DNA of 64,000 nucleotides from Gemmata palustris. GTDB taxonomy: Bacteria; Planctomycetota; Planctomycetia; Gemmatales; Gemmataceae. Position numbers and translations under genes: made by a program. The stretch spans positions 62,001-126,000 of the forward strand of contig NZ_JAGKQQ010000001.1 of NCBI RefSeq assembly GCF_017939745.1, written 5' to 3'. Position 1 is the first letter of the stretch, and each line of letters starts with the position of its first letter. Below are positions 31,357-40,314 of this stretch, in pieces. The notes under the pieces are model-generated. The model saw only the letters and a program-made list of their open reading frames with translations. It was not told the origin of the DNA and ran no database searches.

Positions 31357-33042
31357 TCACTCCTTCGTAGCCAAATCCAACGATTCGAGGATCGGCTCCA
31401 ATACCGCAGCGTCTTCCCGCTTCCTCAGGTCGAGGCCCTCGGCGCTCGTGGGCAGCACGAGCGAGCGCACGAACCATTCCGCGGCCTGGCTCCCGATCCT
31501 ACAGCGGTGAACGATCAGGTAGTCACGGTGTGATTCCCCACCCTCGAACCACACCTGAACGGCCGCGATCCGCGTTTTCGATTTAGCAACGAACAAACAG
31601 TACACCTGCTTCACGACACGTTGAATCGAGGCCCGCAACCGGGCGCGCGTATCGGCCGGGGCCGGGGTTGAGGCGAGCAGGTCCGCCAGTGAATGACAGT
31701 CTGCCCAGGCGTCCGCCAGGGTCGATGCGGCTTCCTGGCGCGCGACCCGGAGTTGTTCCGCAGCGGTTTTGCGTTCCGCCTCGAGGTTGCGGAGCGCTTC
31801 CATGACCGGCCCGACATCCTCGTCACCGCTCACGAGCTGCGACTTGATGCTCGTGATGCGCCGTTCGATCTCGTCGAGCCGATTTGCAAAACTTGCTGTG
31901 GGGTCAGGGCGGTTGCCAACGATCTCTCGCGCATCGATCTCCCGGAACTTCGAGAGCACCGCGGACTCGAACGTGTCGGCCGAGAACGAGATCCACTTAA
32001 AATCCGGGAGGGTGCGCGACGACTCGTAGGGCGAGATACGCCGCCCGTGTACGGTGTTGTTGGTGACGTGGAACTTCTCACCGCTCCGCGCATCGAAGAG
32101 GAGCCCGCTGAAGATCGAGAGCGTCTTGTCGCCACGCCCGCTGCCCTTCTTGTTCCGTCGGCTCATCGCGACCCTCACTGCATCGAACGTCTGTTCCGTC
32201 ACCACGGCCGGGTAGTAGCCCGTAACCGGCGGCCCATCCGGTTCGCGCCGCTCGCGCCCGTGCCAGGTGTGGGGCTGATACTCGCCGATCGAGGTCCGGC
32301 TGGAAAGGATGTGGTCGAGCGAGGACGGTGCCCAGCGCTTCGAGCGGCCGCTCAGTGGAGCCACACCCTCGAGATTCAGCGTCTTCGCGATCGTAGGCAT
32401 TCCGCGGCCCGCAAGCGCCATGTTGTAGATGCGCCGCACGACTTCGGCCTTAGCTTCGTCAAGAACGATCTTCTCGCCCACGAGCTTACACCAGGCGGGA
32501 ACGTTCCGCGTGAGCGGCTTCTGTGCAGCTTCCTTGCGCTTGTTAGCCCACGCCTGCCCGCAGCGCCCGCTTTTCGCCATGCTCTCCGAATGCCCGCGTG
32601 ACAATTCCATGATGGCCATCATCAGCGCCATCGGCTCGACATCCTCACCGTACACCTTCTCGACCGGCATCAACTGAACGACACGGACGCCAGCTTCGAT
32701 CAGGTTCAGAAGCAGGGTGAGCGCGGGCCGGATCTGTTCGCGAGAGAGGCGGTCGAACTGCTCGACGACGAGGTAAGAGCCAGGCCTCACAGTGCCGGCC
32801 TTGACGAGCGAAAGAAACCGCCCCAACGCTACCTTGTCGTCGGCCCGGTGCTTCCCCTTGAACGCGGAGATGCCGTAGTCGCGAAGCGTCTCCATCAAGC
32901 GCACGCCGTTCCGTGCGCACCACTCATCGCGTAAGGCTTCCTGGCGACGGATACTGTCGCCGGCCTCTTGGTCCGGGGTTGAGAAGCGGATGTAGCTGTA
33001 GGCGACGGGCGGTTCGGACGACGTGGCTTTCGGGCGGACCAT
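31357..33042 (-). CDS. Large serine recombinase (integrase type)
   Basis: 561 aa with GAGG 8 nt before the ATG. The resolvase catalytic domain starts AYSYIRFSTPDQEAGDSIRR, with the nucleophile Ser21 in YxRxS, then VVEQFDRLSREQIRPALTLL. The recombinase domain (AWCKLVGEKIVLDEAKAEVV, GVAPLSGRSKRWAPSSLDHI) and a zinc-ribbon-position segment follow. A coiled-coil-like region (ALRNLEAERKTAAEQLRVAR) precedes the C-terminus. Length and layout fit phage or mobile-element integrases, which cut att sites and re-join them. The adjacent truncated tRNA-Thr supports site-specific integration here. No directionality factor recognised. Confidence 0.93.
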   Translation of the reverse strand: MVRPKATSSEPPVAYSYIRFSTPDQEAGDSIRRQEALRDEWCARNGVRLMETLRDYGISAFKGKHRADDKVALGRFLSLVKAGTVRPGSYLVVEQFDRLSREQIRPALTLLLNLIEAGVRVVQLMPVEKVYGEDVEPMALMMAIMELSRGHSESMAKSGRCGQAWANKRKEAAQKPLTRNVPAWCKLVGEKIVLDEAKAEVVRRIYNMALAGRGMPTIAKTLNLEGVAPLSGRSKRWAPSSLDHILSSRTSIGEYQPHTWHGRERREPDGPPVTGYYPAVVTEQTFDAVRVAMSRRNKKGSGRGDKTLSIFSGLLFDARSGEKFHVTNNTVHGRRISPYESSRTLPDFKWISFSADTFESAVLSKFREIDAREIVGNRPDPTASFANRLDEIERRITSIKSQLVSGDEDVGPVMEALRNLEAERKTAAEQLRVARQEAASTLADAWADCHSLADLLASTPAPADTRARLRASIQRVVKQVYCLFVAKSKTRIAAVQVWFEGGESHRDYLIVHRCRIGSQAAEWFVRSLVLPTSAEGLDLRKREDAAVLEPILESLDLATKE

Positions 33043-33099
33043 GCAACAACCTCAGTGGATTGCCGTCAGTATACACCATCTACCGGAGGCTTCCAGAAT

Positions 33100-33330
33100 A
33101 TGTCACCCATGTCGTTCGTTTCACGGGCCGCGATCGCTCTTCTCGCGGGCATCGGTTCCGGGCTCCTCGGGTTCTGGATCGTCTGGAGCACGGTCTGGAA
33201 GGTGGTGGGTGAGCACCCGGGAATTGGTCACGATGCCTGGCTCCTGGCGGGAATTTTTGTGCCGGGAATTGCTGTTCCAATCCTCGTCTTCCGCAGCGTC
33301 AGTCGGGCCGTCACAACCAGGCCGATTTGA
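33100..33330 (+). CDS. Small two-helix membrane protein
   Basis: 76 aa; GGAGG lies 10 nt before the ATG at 33100. Two hydrophobic segments are clear: IALLAGIGSGLLGFWIVW and WLLAGIFVPGIAVPILVF, separated by a short polar loop. It is divergent from the recombinase gene, sharing a 57-bp spacer. No family recognised. Confidence 0.6.
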   Translation: MSPMSFVSRAAIALLAGIGSGLLGFWIVWSTVWKVVGEHPGIGHDAWLLAGIFVPGIAVPILVFRSVSRAVTTRPI

Positions 33331-33450
33331 TCGATTCGTCCGCCGCACGGTTGGTCGGCAGTCGGCTTTTCCGTCAGCACCCACTTGCTGAGGCACCGGG
33401 GATATGTTGTATGATGTAAATACGCTTGCCCAGCGATCGGAGGTTGTCAG

Positions 33451-33963
33451 ATGGGTGTGCCGACGGGTGAAGTCGTCGCGCGACCGATGGTCGCACGCGC
33501 GTGTGGGTGCCTGCGCGAGTTCCAGCACTATGCAGTAGACCGTTACCGGGCGCAGCGACTGGCGAAGTTCCAGAAGACGCGCTGCGAGGTGTGCGTCGCG
33601 AAACTCAACGAGGAGCAGCGCCAAGCCGCTGCCACCGTGCCGAAGAAAGGCGAGGCGTTCAAGCTCCTCCCCACCGCGGCGCAGTTTTCTCTTACGCGGA
33701 AGTCGGACACGACGTGGACCGGTACGTTGGCGGCCGAGGGGAAAACGGTCGAAGCCACCGGCGACGGCCCGCACGGGCTCACGCTGGCGCTGGCGCGTGC
33801 GTGGTTGGCGGCGAACGGTATCGCGGCTCCCCTCGAAGAGGGTGAGAAGCCGGCCGCTCCTCAACCCGTAGCGGCCTCGGCTTCAAAGCACCCGGCCCCC
33901 AAGCCGCCACCGCCGTCCGCGAAGCCGAGCCTGAGCAACTTCCCGCGGCCGAAATCGGGCTGA
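33451..33963 (+). CDS. Uncharacterised protein with Cys pairs and Pro-rich tail
   Basis: 170 aa; GGAGG precedes the ATG. The N-terminal part has two Cys pairs (ACGCLREFQHYAVD and KTRCEVCVAKLNEEQ) that could bind one zinc ion. A middle domain (TRKSDTTWTGTLAAEGKTVE, GLTLALARAWLAANG) is compact-looking, and the last 45 residues are low-complexity Ala/Pro/Lys. There is no signal peptide. I do not recognise the family. Confidence 0.75.
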   Translation: MGVPTGEVVARPMVARACGCLREFQHYAVDRYRAQRLAKFQKTRCEVCVAKLNEEQRQAAATVPKKGEAFKLLPTAAQFSLTRKSDTTWTGTLAAEGKTVEATGDGPHGLTLALARAWLAANGIAAPLEEGEKPAAPQPVAASASKHPAPKPPPPSAKPSLSNFPRPKSG

Positions 33964-34174
33964 GTTGTGAGGGATCTGTGCCTAAAACGCTACCACAAAC
34001 AGGCACATCGAGACACGAAATCGATGTGCGCTGGGTGGACCGTTTAAAGTGCCGGGCGATCTCGTTGACAACTCTCCCCGATTATTCACCTCTCCGTTTC
34101 CTCCGGGCGGGACGACGCACTGCTCGCAACCGCGTTCGTCCCGGCACGCGCCCGTATTTTCCCGAGTTTTTCTT

Positions 34175-35860
34175 CTAATCGCGCTCCTCGAGTCTGCCGG
34201 AGTGCTGAATCGCGCGGAAGAGGCGGTACCCCAATACCGCGCTCGTGAGGCACCCCAATACGCCGAACAGCGACACGCCGTACACCAGTGGTTCCGACTT
34301 CGCTGCCCACATCATCGCCGAGCCGACGAAAAGTGAACTGACCATCAGCCCGAACACGAGCCGGTTCACCGACGGCTCCAGGTGTCGGTGGCTCAGCTCT
34401 ACGCCGATCTCGCGCCGCTGAAGCATGCGCACGATGCCGCGGACTTGGCGCGGGAAGGCGCGAACCAGTTCGTCCCAGTCCGTGACCGTGCCCACGAGCC
34501 GGCGCAGTGCGCGTTTCGGTGAGAGCTTTTTCAATACACCCGATTTCTTGTACGGCTCCAGCGATTCCACCAGATTGAAGCCGGGGGCGAGCAACCGACC
34601 GGTGCCTTCGAGCATCACTAGCACGCGGAGCAGCAGCGCGATCGGCGCCGGCAGCATGACGTGGTACCGGCGGATCGCGTCCGTCAGTTCGTTGAGTGCG
34701 GTACCGAGTTGGAACTGTTCGAGCGGCATGCCGTGGTAGAACGCGAGTTGCTCCGCGACTTCACACTCCAGCGCGCCCTCGTCGAACGTGCTCGGCACGT
34801 CACCGACCTGCACGATGATTTCGGTAATCGTCGCGGAGTCCTTCATCAGCACCGCGCTCACGCCGCGGTCGATCCGCTCCCGCAGCCGGTCGTCGATCCG
34901 GCCGACCATGCCCACATCGAGTAACCCGATCGCTCCCGTGGGGCACGCCTCCGTCGGCGGCAAGAAGAACACGTTGCCGGGGTGCGGGTCCGCGTGGAAC
35001 AGACCGTCGCGGAAGATCATGTCGAGGAACGCTTTCGCTCCGCGCCGGGCAAGGTCCGCGAAGTTCCCGCCCGCGGCCCGGATCGCGTCCGGCTTGCTGA
35101 ACGGGAGGCCCTCGAAGAGTTCCATCGTTAAAACGCGCGACCGCGAGTGGTCCGGAAACGGCTCGGGGAACCGCACGCCGGTGTCGCTCGCGAACGCTTG
35201 CCGAAAGAGCTGCAGGTGCCGCAGTTCGCGCCGGAAGTCGAGTTCCCGCAGGAGCACGCGCTCGAATTCCGCGACCACCGCGACCGGTCGGTACACGCGG
35301 AACTCTGACAGGTACATCTCCGCGAGGGCCGCGAGTTCGGCGAGGATCGCGAGGTCGTCGGCGACCCGCCGGTGAATGTCCGGGTGCTGTACTTTCACGG
35401 CCACTTTCCGGCCGTCATGTAGCGTCGCTTTGTGGACCTGCCCAATGCTCGCGGACGCGAGCGGTTCCGGCTCGAACGTCTTGAACAGTTCTTCGAGTGG
35501 CTTGCCCAGTTCTGCCTCGATTGTGGCGCGCGTGACCTCGAACGAGTCACCCGGGACGTGCGATTGAAGTTGGGCCAGTTCGTCGCCCAGGGCCGGGCCG
35601 ATGAGGTCGCGCCGCGTACTGAGCACTTGTCCGAATTTGATAAACGTGGTGCCGAGTTCGGTGAGTACGAGCCGGATGCGGACCTCGCGCGACTGGGACG
35701 AGATCCGGCCCAACCCGGTGTCCTGGGTCCAGCGGCGCACGAACCGGTAATCAAGGCGCGCGAGCGCATCCGCCAGCCCGTACTTCGCGAGCACGCGGGT
35801 GATCTCGGCGAGCCGGCCCGCGCTTCGTGCCAGCCGCGGAATGTCGGTCAGGTTAATCAC
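34175..35860 (-). CDS. UbiB/AarF (ABC1) family atypical kinase
   Basis: About 561 aa from the GTG at 35860 (VINLTDIPRLARSAGR). A GTG nine codons upstream is rejected because it lies in a palindromic intergenic hairpin. Family hallmarks: the KxGQ motif in TTFIKFGQVLSTRRDL, the alanine-rich loop ASASIGQVHKA, VAVKVQHPDI, MELFEGLPF, HADPHPGNVFF and LLDVGMVGRID. Two C-terminal hydrophobic segments (FGLMVSSLFVGSAMMW and VSLFGVLGCLTSAVLG) anchor it in the membrane. In other bacteria UbiB supports quinone biosynthesis as an ATPase; here neighbours give no pathway clue. Confidence 0.92.
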   Translation of the reverse strand: MINLTDIPRLARSAGRLAEITRVLAKYGLADALARLDYRFVRRWTQDTGLGRISSQSREVRIRLVLTELGTTFIKFGQVLSTRRDLIGPALGDELAQLQSHVPGDSFEVTRATIEAELGKPLEELFKTFEPEPLASASIGQVHKATLHDGRKVAVKVQHPDIHRRVADDLAILAELAALAEMYLSEFRVYRPVAVVAEFERVLLRELDFRRELRHLQLFRQAFASDTGVRFPEPFPDHSRSRVLTMELFEGLPFSKPDAIRAAGGNFADLARRGAKAFLDMIFRDGLFHADPHPGNVFFLPPTEACPTGAIGLLDVGMVGRIDDRLRERIDRGVSAVLMKDSATITEIIVQVGDVPSTFDEGALECEVAEQLAFYHGMPLEQFQLGTALNELTDAIRRYHVMLPAPIALLLRVLVMLEGTGRLLAPGFNLVESLEPYKKSGVLKKLSPKRALRRLVGTVTDWDELVRAFPRQVRGIVRMLQRREIGVELSHRHLEPSVNRLVFGLMVSSLFVGSAMMWAAKSEPLVYGVSLFGVLGCLTSAVLGYRLFRAIQHSGRLEERD

Positions 35861-35883
35861 GAGCGCCCCAGAGACAACGAAGA

Positions 35884-35908
35884 GCACACAGGGCTTCCGC
35901 CCTGTGCT
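35884..35908. repeat. Short palindromic intergenic element
   Basis: CACAGGGC (35887-35894) pairs with GCCCTGTG (35899-35906) around TTCC, within the 109 bp between the TrmB-like and UbiB genes; a second mini-hairpin (GGCCCCTCCGGGGC) follows at about 35918. It resembles REP-type elements and influences the start-codon choice of the UbiB gene. Confidence 0.55.
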
Positions 35909-35969
35909 ACGAAAGTCGGCCCCTCCGGGGCGAAAACCAAACTTCGTATTTCGTGCTTATTTGTTGACC

Positions 35970-36725
35970 CTACGCGAGTTTGTCCAGCTCGCGCAGTCGG
36001 CGGTCGGCGTCGAACGTCGGCGGCGGGAGCGATTCGGCCAAACGGAGTGCGTCGGCTTCGCTCAGGTCCGGTTTCGCCTCCGCTTCCGCGCGAAACACCG
36101 GCAGCTTCTTTTGCGTGGCAATGATTTCGCGCCGCGTGCGCCCCCGCGGGGAATCCGGCCACTTCCCGCCGAGTTCGGTGAAGTCGAAGAACACCGGCAC
36201 AACGGCCCGGATGTACTTCCAGTAGCCGGGGTTGTCGGTCTGGATGACGAACTGCCCGCCCGGGCGCAGCGCGCGGTGGACGAGCGCGAGAAACGCGGGC
36301 GTGATGAGTCGGCGGTGGACCTGCGCCGGGTCGTAATACGGCTGCGGGTGGTAGCAGTGAATTTCCGCCACCGTGTGCGGCGCTACGTGCTTCTCCAGAA
36401 GCTCCCAGCCGCCCAGCACCGCGAACTTCAGGTTCGCGAGTCCGCGCTGGTTGCCACGTTTACGCGCGTAGCGAATCACGACCGGGAGGATGTCGGTTCC
36501 GAAGTGGTTGTGATCGGGCCGCGCGAGTGCGGACCCGATCAGGTAGCGCCCGTTCCCGCACCCGAGGTCGAGCACCACGGGCGCGTCCCGACCGAAGAGT
36601 TCGGGCCAGTTCAGGTGGCCGTCCGGCATGGCCTTCAGCGCCGTCTGCGTCCACTTTCCTTGATCGAGGATGGCGCCGGGGAAGGGCACCCCGAACTCGC
36701 GCTCGGTCCGGTTCGGTTCAGTCAT
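35970..36725 (-). CDS. trmB: tRNA (guanine-N7-)-methyltransferase-like, TrmB
   Basis: 251 aa. The SAM-binding fold is shown by VVLDLGCGNGRYLIGSALAR and FGTDILPVVIRYARKRG. The TrmB-specific middle is present in altered form: AEIHCYHPQPYYDPAQVHRR stands where most family members have FPDPWxKxRHxKRR, then LITPAFLALVHRALRPGGQF and IQTDNPGYWKYI. TrmB methylates G46 of tRNA. The changed substrate motif is common in this phylum as far as I recall, but a different target is possible. It is upstream of the UbiB gene on the same strand. Confidence 0.8.
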   Translation of the reverse strand: MTEPNRTEREFGVPFPGAILDQGKWTQTALKAMPDGHLNWPELFGRDAPVVLDLGCGNGRYLIGSALARPDHNHFGTDILPVVIRYARKRGNQRGLANLKFAVLGGWELLEKHVAPHTVAEIHCYHPQPYYDPAQVHRRLITPAFLALVHRALRPGGQFVIQTDNPGYWKYIRAVVPVFFDFTELGGKWPDSPRGRTRREIIATQKKLPVFRAEAEAKPDLSEADALRLAESLPPPTFDADRRLRELDKLA

Positions 36726-36852
36726 GGTGCTGCGCCCGGGGAAACGGTTGGTGATTGTCTAGACGCTTGCGGCATTTGCCAATGAATTTCATCGCGATAA
36801 ACTCGCGCCGGGTAAAATCGCTGCTACAAGCGATTCCGAGGACGTTCTCGTC

Positions 36853-37122
36853 ATGACTACGTCGAAAATAAGCATGATCTGGGCGGGAAAACCGGGTTGC
36901 AATCTGCCTGTGGCCGAGCTCTGGGTAGACGACAAACGGTTATGGATAACCATGTTTGTAGACGACAAAGACCTTAAGCTAAAAATTGAGCTGTTGCCAT
37001 CGCATCAAAAATATACTTCCTGTTTGATAGATTTTGCGGAGGCCGAACGCCTGATCGAAATAGCGAAGCGAGAGCTTCTCGCAATGTCTGGTGCAACAGA
37101 TGGTAGTTCAACTTCGTTATAG
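36853..37122 (+). CDS. Small uncharacterised protein
   Basis: 89 aa; GAGGA lies 11-16 nt before the ATG. The gene is noticeably AT-richer than its neighbours and codon use differs (for example ATA and AAA codons), suggesting acquired DNA. The translation is well-behaved (VAELWVDDKRLWITMFVDDK, LKIELLPSHQKYTSCLIDFA, EAERLIEIAKRELLAM) and probably folds as a small alpha/beta protein. No family recognised. Confidence 0.6.
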   Translation: MTTSKISMIWAGKPGCNLPVAELWVDDKRLWITMFVDDKDLKLKIELLPSHQKYTSCLIDFAEAERLIEIAKRELLAMSGATDGSSTSL

Positions 37123-37266
37123 TGAACCAGCAAGCACGCCTGTTGCAACGCATAACATAGTGGCCGAGAGCGGGCGCGCTCGCCGAGTGTAAATTGCCTC
37201 GTTTACCTCATCTACACAGCCGCCATAACCGATAATTCTCTTGAAGTGCGAGGACGAGGAGCGAGC

Positions 37267-38526
37267 ATGACCGGCGCTGGGTGGCGGAGGACGGCGCTGT
37301 GCGTGTTGGCCCTGACTTGTGGGGGCTGCTCGTTCGGTCCGCGTGCGCTGCCGACCGACCGCATCCGGTACAACGAGGCGGTGAAAGTCAGCGGCGAAGA
37401 GCAGCTCCTTCTGAATATTGTGCGCCTCCGCTACACCGACACGCCCAGCAGTTTGGCAGTGAGTTCTCTCGCGGACCAGTACGAGTTCACTCGCAACGTT
37501 GGGCTGACGCCGTTCTTCACCGCGGCCGCAGGGGGGCAAGCGCTCGGCGGGTATCGTGGCGCTGTGCTGCCGCAAGTCGGTTGGAGCAGCGCGAGTCGGC
37601 CGACGCTCACGTACACTTCGCAGGACGACCAGGAATTCACCCGCCGGTTGTTCACGCCCCTGTCCCTGGAATCGACCGCTTCATTGAGCAAAACGACGTG
37701 GCCCACCTCCACCGTTTTCCGACTGTGGTTGGAGAACCTGAACTGGGTATCGAACGCCGAGACCGGGAGCGGCCCGACGCCGAAAACGCCCCCGGAATTT
37801 GCGGACTTTCTCGCGGGCGTCGAGGCGCTGCAACGATTAACCGATCGCAAGTTAGCGACCGTTTTCATTGACGAACAGGACGATCCGGTGAGCGACGAAT
37901 TGCCGCCGGAGAAGATTACCGCGGACGCGGTGGTTCGCGCGGCCCAGGCCGGGTTCGAGTACCGCAAGGACAAGACCGGCAACTGGCGCGTGGTGCGCAA
38001 AAAACAGCAGCCGACCCTGCGGTTCGATGAATCGGTGAAGAACGACCCGGACTTCTTGACCCTATGCCGGGCCTTCAAACTGAACCCGGCGCGAACCTCG
38101 TTCGAGTTCACCACCGCGAAACTGGACCCGTACCTGAAGGACGCGCCGAAGGACGGCCTGGACAAACTCGATCTGGAAACGCGGTCGCTGTTGCAGGTGC
38201 TGTTCTTCGTCGCCAACGGGGTCGAGGTGCCGAGCGCGCATATTGCGAGTGGAGTGGCACCGATCACCACCGGCGCGGACGGGCGGGCGTTCGATTGGCA
38301 GCAGGTGCTCGGCGGGCTGTTCAAAGTGTGTTGGGCGGAAGGAAAAAGACCCCCCGCATCGGCACACGTCGCCGTTCAACACAAGGGCTACTGGTTCTAC
38401 ATCGACGAGCGGGACCGCGACACGAAGGCCACCTTCGCGCTGCTCGTCGAACTGGCGCGGCTCCAGCTCTCGACCGATAAGGGCGGGAACGCCCCACTTC
38501 TGACCCTCCCCATTGGCGGGCGGTAG
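37267..38526 (+). CDS. Probable lipoprotein of unknown function
   Basis: 419 aa; GAGGAG precedes the ATG at 37267. A signal segment (TALCVLALTCGGC) ends in a Cys that is probably lipidated, although the residues before it are not an ideal lipobox. The motif DRIRYNEAVKVSGEEQLLLN followed by IVRLRYTDTPSSLAVSSLAD is one I have seen in uncharacterised proteins of several Gram-negative phyla. The C-terminal part has a compact domain (GYWFYIDERDRDTKATFALL). It stands alone, 118 bp before the HlyD-like gene, with which it may work at the outer membrane. Confidence 0.75.
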   Translation: MTGAGWRRTALCVLALTCGGCSFGPRALPTDRIRYNEAVKVSGEEQLLLNIVRLRYTDTPSSLAVSSLADQYEFTRNVGLTPFFTAAAGGQALGGYRGAVLPQVGWSSASRPTLTYTSQDDQEFTRRLFTPLSLESTASLSKTTWPTSTVFRLWLENLNWVSNAETGSGPTPKTPPEFADFLAGVEALQRLTDRKLATVFIDEQDDPVSDELPPEKITADAVVRAAQAGFEYRKDKTGNWRVVRKKQQPTLRFDESVKNDPDFLTLCRAFKLNPARTSFEFTTAKLDPYLKDAPKDGLDKLDLETRSLLQVLFFVANGVEVPSAHIASGVAPITTGADGRAFDWQQVLGGLFKVCWAEGKRPPASAHVAVQHKGYWFYIDERDRDTKATFALLVELARLQLSTDKGGNAPLLTLPIGGR

Positions 38527-38644
38527 CGACTGCGTCGCGCTTCTGGCACGCGGCGCTGCGGAAGTCGCGTGTCGGGTGTGGGCGAAGCCGCTTCTCACCG
38601 GTTACAATCGAATCCACCGGCCGATTTGGTGGCGAGGGTGACCC

Positions 38645-39697
38645 ATGTCCGAACGGCGGTTCTCGGTTCGCGGCGCGATCGTCGCCGCGCTGCTCCTGCT
38701 CGTGCCGATCGGCGCGGTCGCGTGGTGGCAGTCCCGTCCCAAAAACGATTCCTCCCGGTCGGGTCCGCCGCTCGCAGAACTCGACGTCGTCTGTTCCGGG
38801 CGCGTGGACGGGTTGCTCCCGGCCGCGGCACTCGATCCCGCGATGCCCGGGAAAGTGGTCGAGGTGATGGTGACCGAGGGCCAAACGGTCGCGGCTGGCC
38901 GGCCGCTCCTGCGGTTGGACGACGAGGCGCTGAAGCTGCGTGTGGATGAGGCACGGGCGGCTCTCGGTTCCGCCGACATCGACATCGAAGCCAGTGCGGT
39001 CGAGGTGAAACTGCACCCGGCGCGGGTCGCCGCTCAGAAAACCGCGATCGCCGCAGCGCAAGACCGCATTACAACCGCGCGCAAGTTGCTCGAAGAGCGC
39101 CGGACCGCGAAAACGTTCGGTACCGTGACCGCGGGCGAACTGATCGCGGCCGAAGCCGAGGTGCGGCAATTCGAGCGCCTCGAAGCGGTCGAGACCGATC
39201 GGCTCGCGGAACTGATGGCTCTGAACCCGAACCTGCGCGTCCGCGCGGCCGAGGCGAAAAAAACACTCGCGCAAATCGCCCTTAAACAGGCCGAAAAAGC
39301 TGTTCGCGACTGCGTGCTGGTGGCCCCCGCGAACGGCTCAGTGCTCCGCGTGAACGTGTCCGTGGGGGAGTCCGCAGCGCCCGGCGGGTTGCAGCCCGCG
39401 CTCGTGTTCCGGCCCGACGGCCCGCTCGTGGTTCGGGCGGAACTCGAACAGGAATTCCTCGGTCGGGTGAAACCGAACATGCGCGCGATCGTAACGGACG
39501 ACACGCGCGCCGATGCGCCGGCGCGGACCGGGCGCGTTCAGCGCGTCGGGGCGTTCGTCGCGCGCAAGCGCGGGGCGCTGTTCGAGCCGGGCGAGGTGAA
39601 CGATGTGCGGACGGTCGAGTGCCTCGTCACGTTCGACGGCCCCGCCGACGGGTTTCTCGTCGGGCAGCGCGTGCGCGTGCGCATCGGGAACGAGTAG
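38645..39697 (+). CDS. HlyD-family membrane fusion / efflux adaptor protein
   Basis: 350 aa. An N-terminal membrane anchor (GAIVAALLLLVPIGAVAWW) is followed by the first half of a biotinyl-lipoyl-like domain (MPGKVVEVMVTEGQTVAAGR, PLLRLDDEALKLRVDEARAA), a long alpha-helical hairpin (about 110-210), the second lipoyl half (DCVLVAPANGSVLRVNVSVG) and a beta-barrel (FRPDGPLVVRAELEQEFLGR). This is the layout of the periplasmic adaptor of type I or ABC/RND export systems. No transporter or outer membrane channel gene is adjacent. It could in principle serve the RTX-like proteins, but they are 10 kb away. Confidence 0.88.
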   Translation: MSERRFSVRGAIVAALLLLVPIGAVAWWQSRPKNDSSRSGPPLAELDVVCSGRVDGLLPAAALDPAMPGKVVEVMVTEGQTVAAGRPLLRLDDEALKLRVDEARAALGSADIDIEASAVEVKLHPARVAAQKTAIAAAQDRITTARKLLEERRTAKTFGTVTAGELIAAEAEVRQFERLEAVETDRLAELMALNPNLRVRAAEAKKTLAQIALKQAEKAVRDCVLVAPANGSVLRVNVSVGESAAPGGLQPALVFRPDGPLVVRAELEQEFLGRVKPNMRAIVTDDTRADAPARTGRVQRVGAFVARKRGALFEPGEVNDVRTVECLVTFDGPADGFLVGQRVRVRIGNE

Positions 39698-39890
39698 TTC
39701 CGTCCGGGGGCGAGAACGGGCCGATTCCGAGCCCGGGCCGGAACTTGGTGCCCGGAATTTGGCACATTCCCCGTTCATGGGATACAATCTCCCGACCGGA
39801 CGTTCCGAGGGACTCCGAGTCACACTGTAAGTTTCCAGTACCGCCGGCAGCGCCCGCCGCGCGGCCCCGCCGACGAGAGCGAGGTATTCC

Positions 39891-40235
39891 GTGCAGGTCA
39901 CAGTTTCCGTTCGACACGGCCACTTGGGAGACGACATCCAACAACAGCTCAAGGAAAAGGGGGAGAAACTGCTCCACTTTTTCAACCGGCTGACGATGAT
40001 CGAGATCACGGTGGATCTGCACCGGGACCACAACGGCAACCTGAAGGTCGAGCTCCTGGCGACCGCCGAACACACGCACGAGTTCGTGGGGTCGGACGTG
40101 GACGCGGACGTCCTCACCGCGTTCAACAAGGCCGCGGCCCACGCGAAGCAGCAGATCACGCACTACAAGGAAAAGATCCAGGACCACCGCCGCGCCCCGG
40201 ACTACGGCGGGAACAACTTGCGCGACGGGCAGTAA
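39891..40235 (+). CDS. hpf: Ribosome hibernation promoting factor (HPF/RaiA family)
   Basis: 114 aa from a GTG with GCGAGG upstream. The fold is the short HPF type: VTVSVRHGHLGDDIQQQLKE, KLLHFFNRLTMIEITVDLHR, VELLATAEHTHEFVGSDVD, then DVLTAFNKAAAHAKQQITHY. Such proteins bind 30S subunits and silence ribosomes in stationary phase. The C-terminal dimerisation domain of long HPF is absent. It lies 79 bp upstream of the PTS genes; an hpf-ptsN linkage is widespread in bacteria, so they probably form one operon. Confidence 0.93.
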   Translation: MQVTVSVRHGHLGDDIQQQLKEKGEKLLHFFNRLTMIEITVDLHRDHNGNLKVELLATAEHTHEFVGSDVDADVLTAFNKAAAHAKQQITHYKEKIQDHRRAPDYGGNNLRDGQ

Positions 40236-40314
40236 CGGCGCGGGGCGGTGGCGCGCGGGTGGCGGTTGCGCCCCTGCCGCGCCCACCGGTGGCGGACAAG
40301 AGGGAGAGGTCTAC

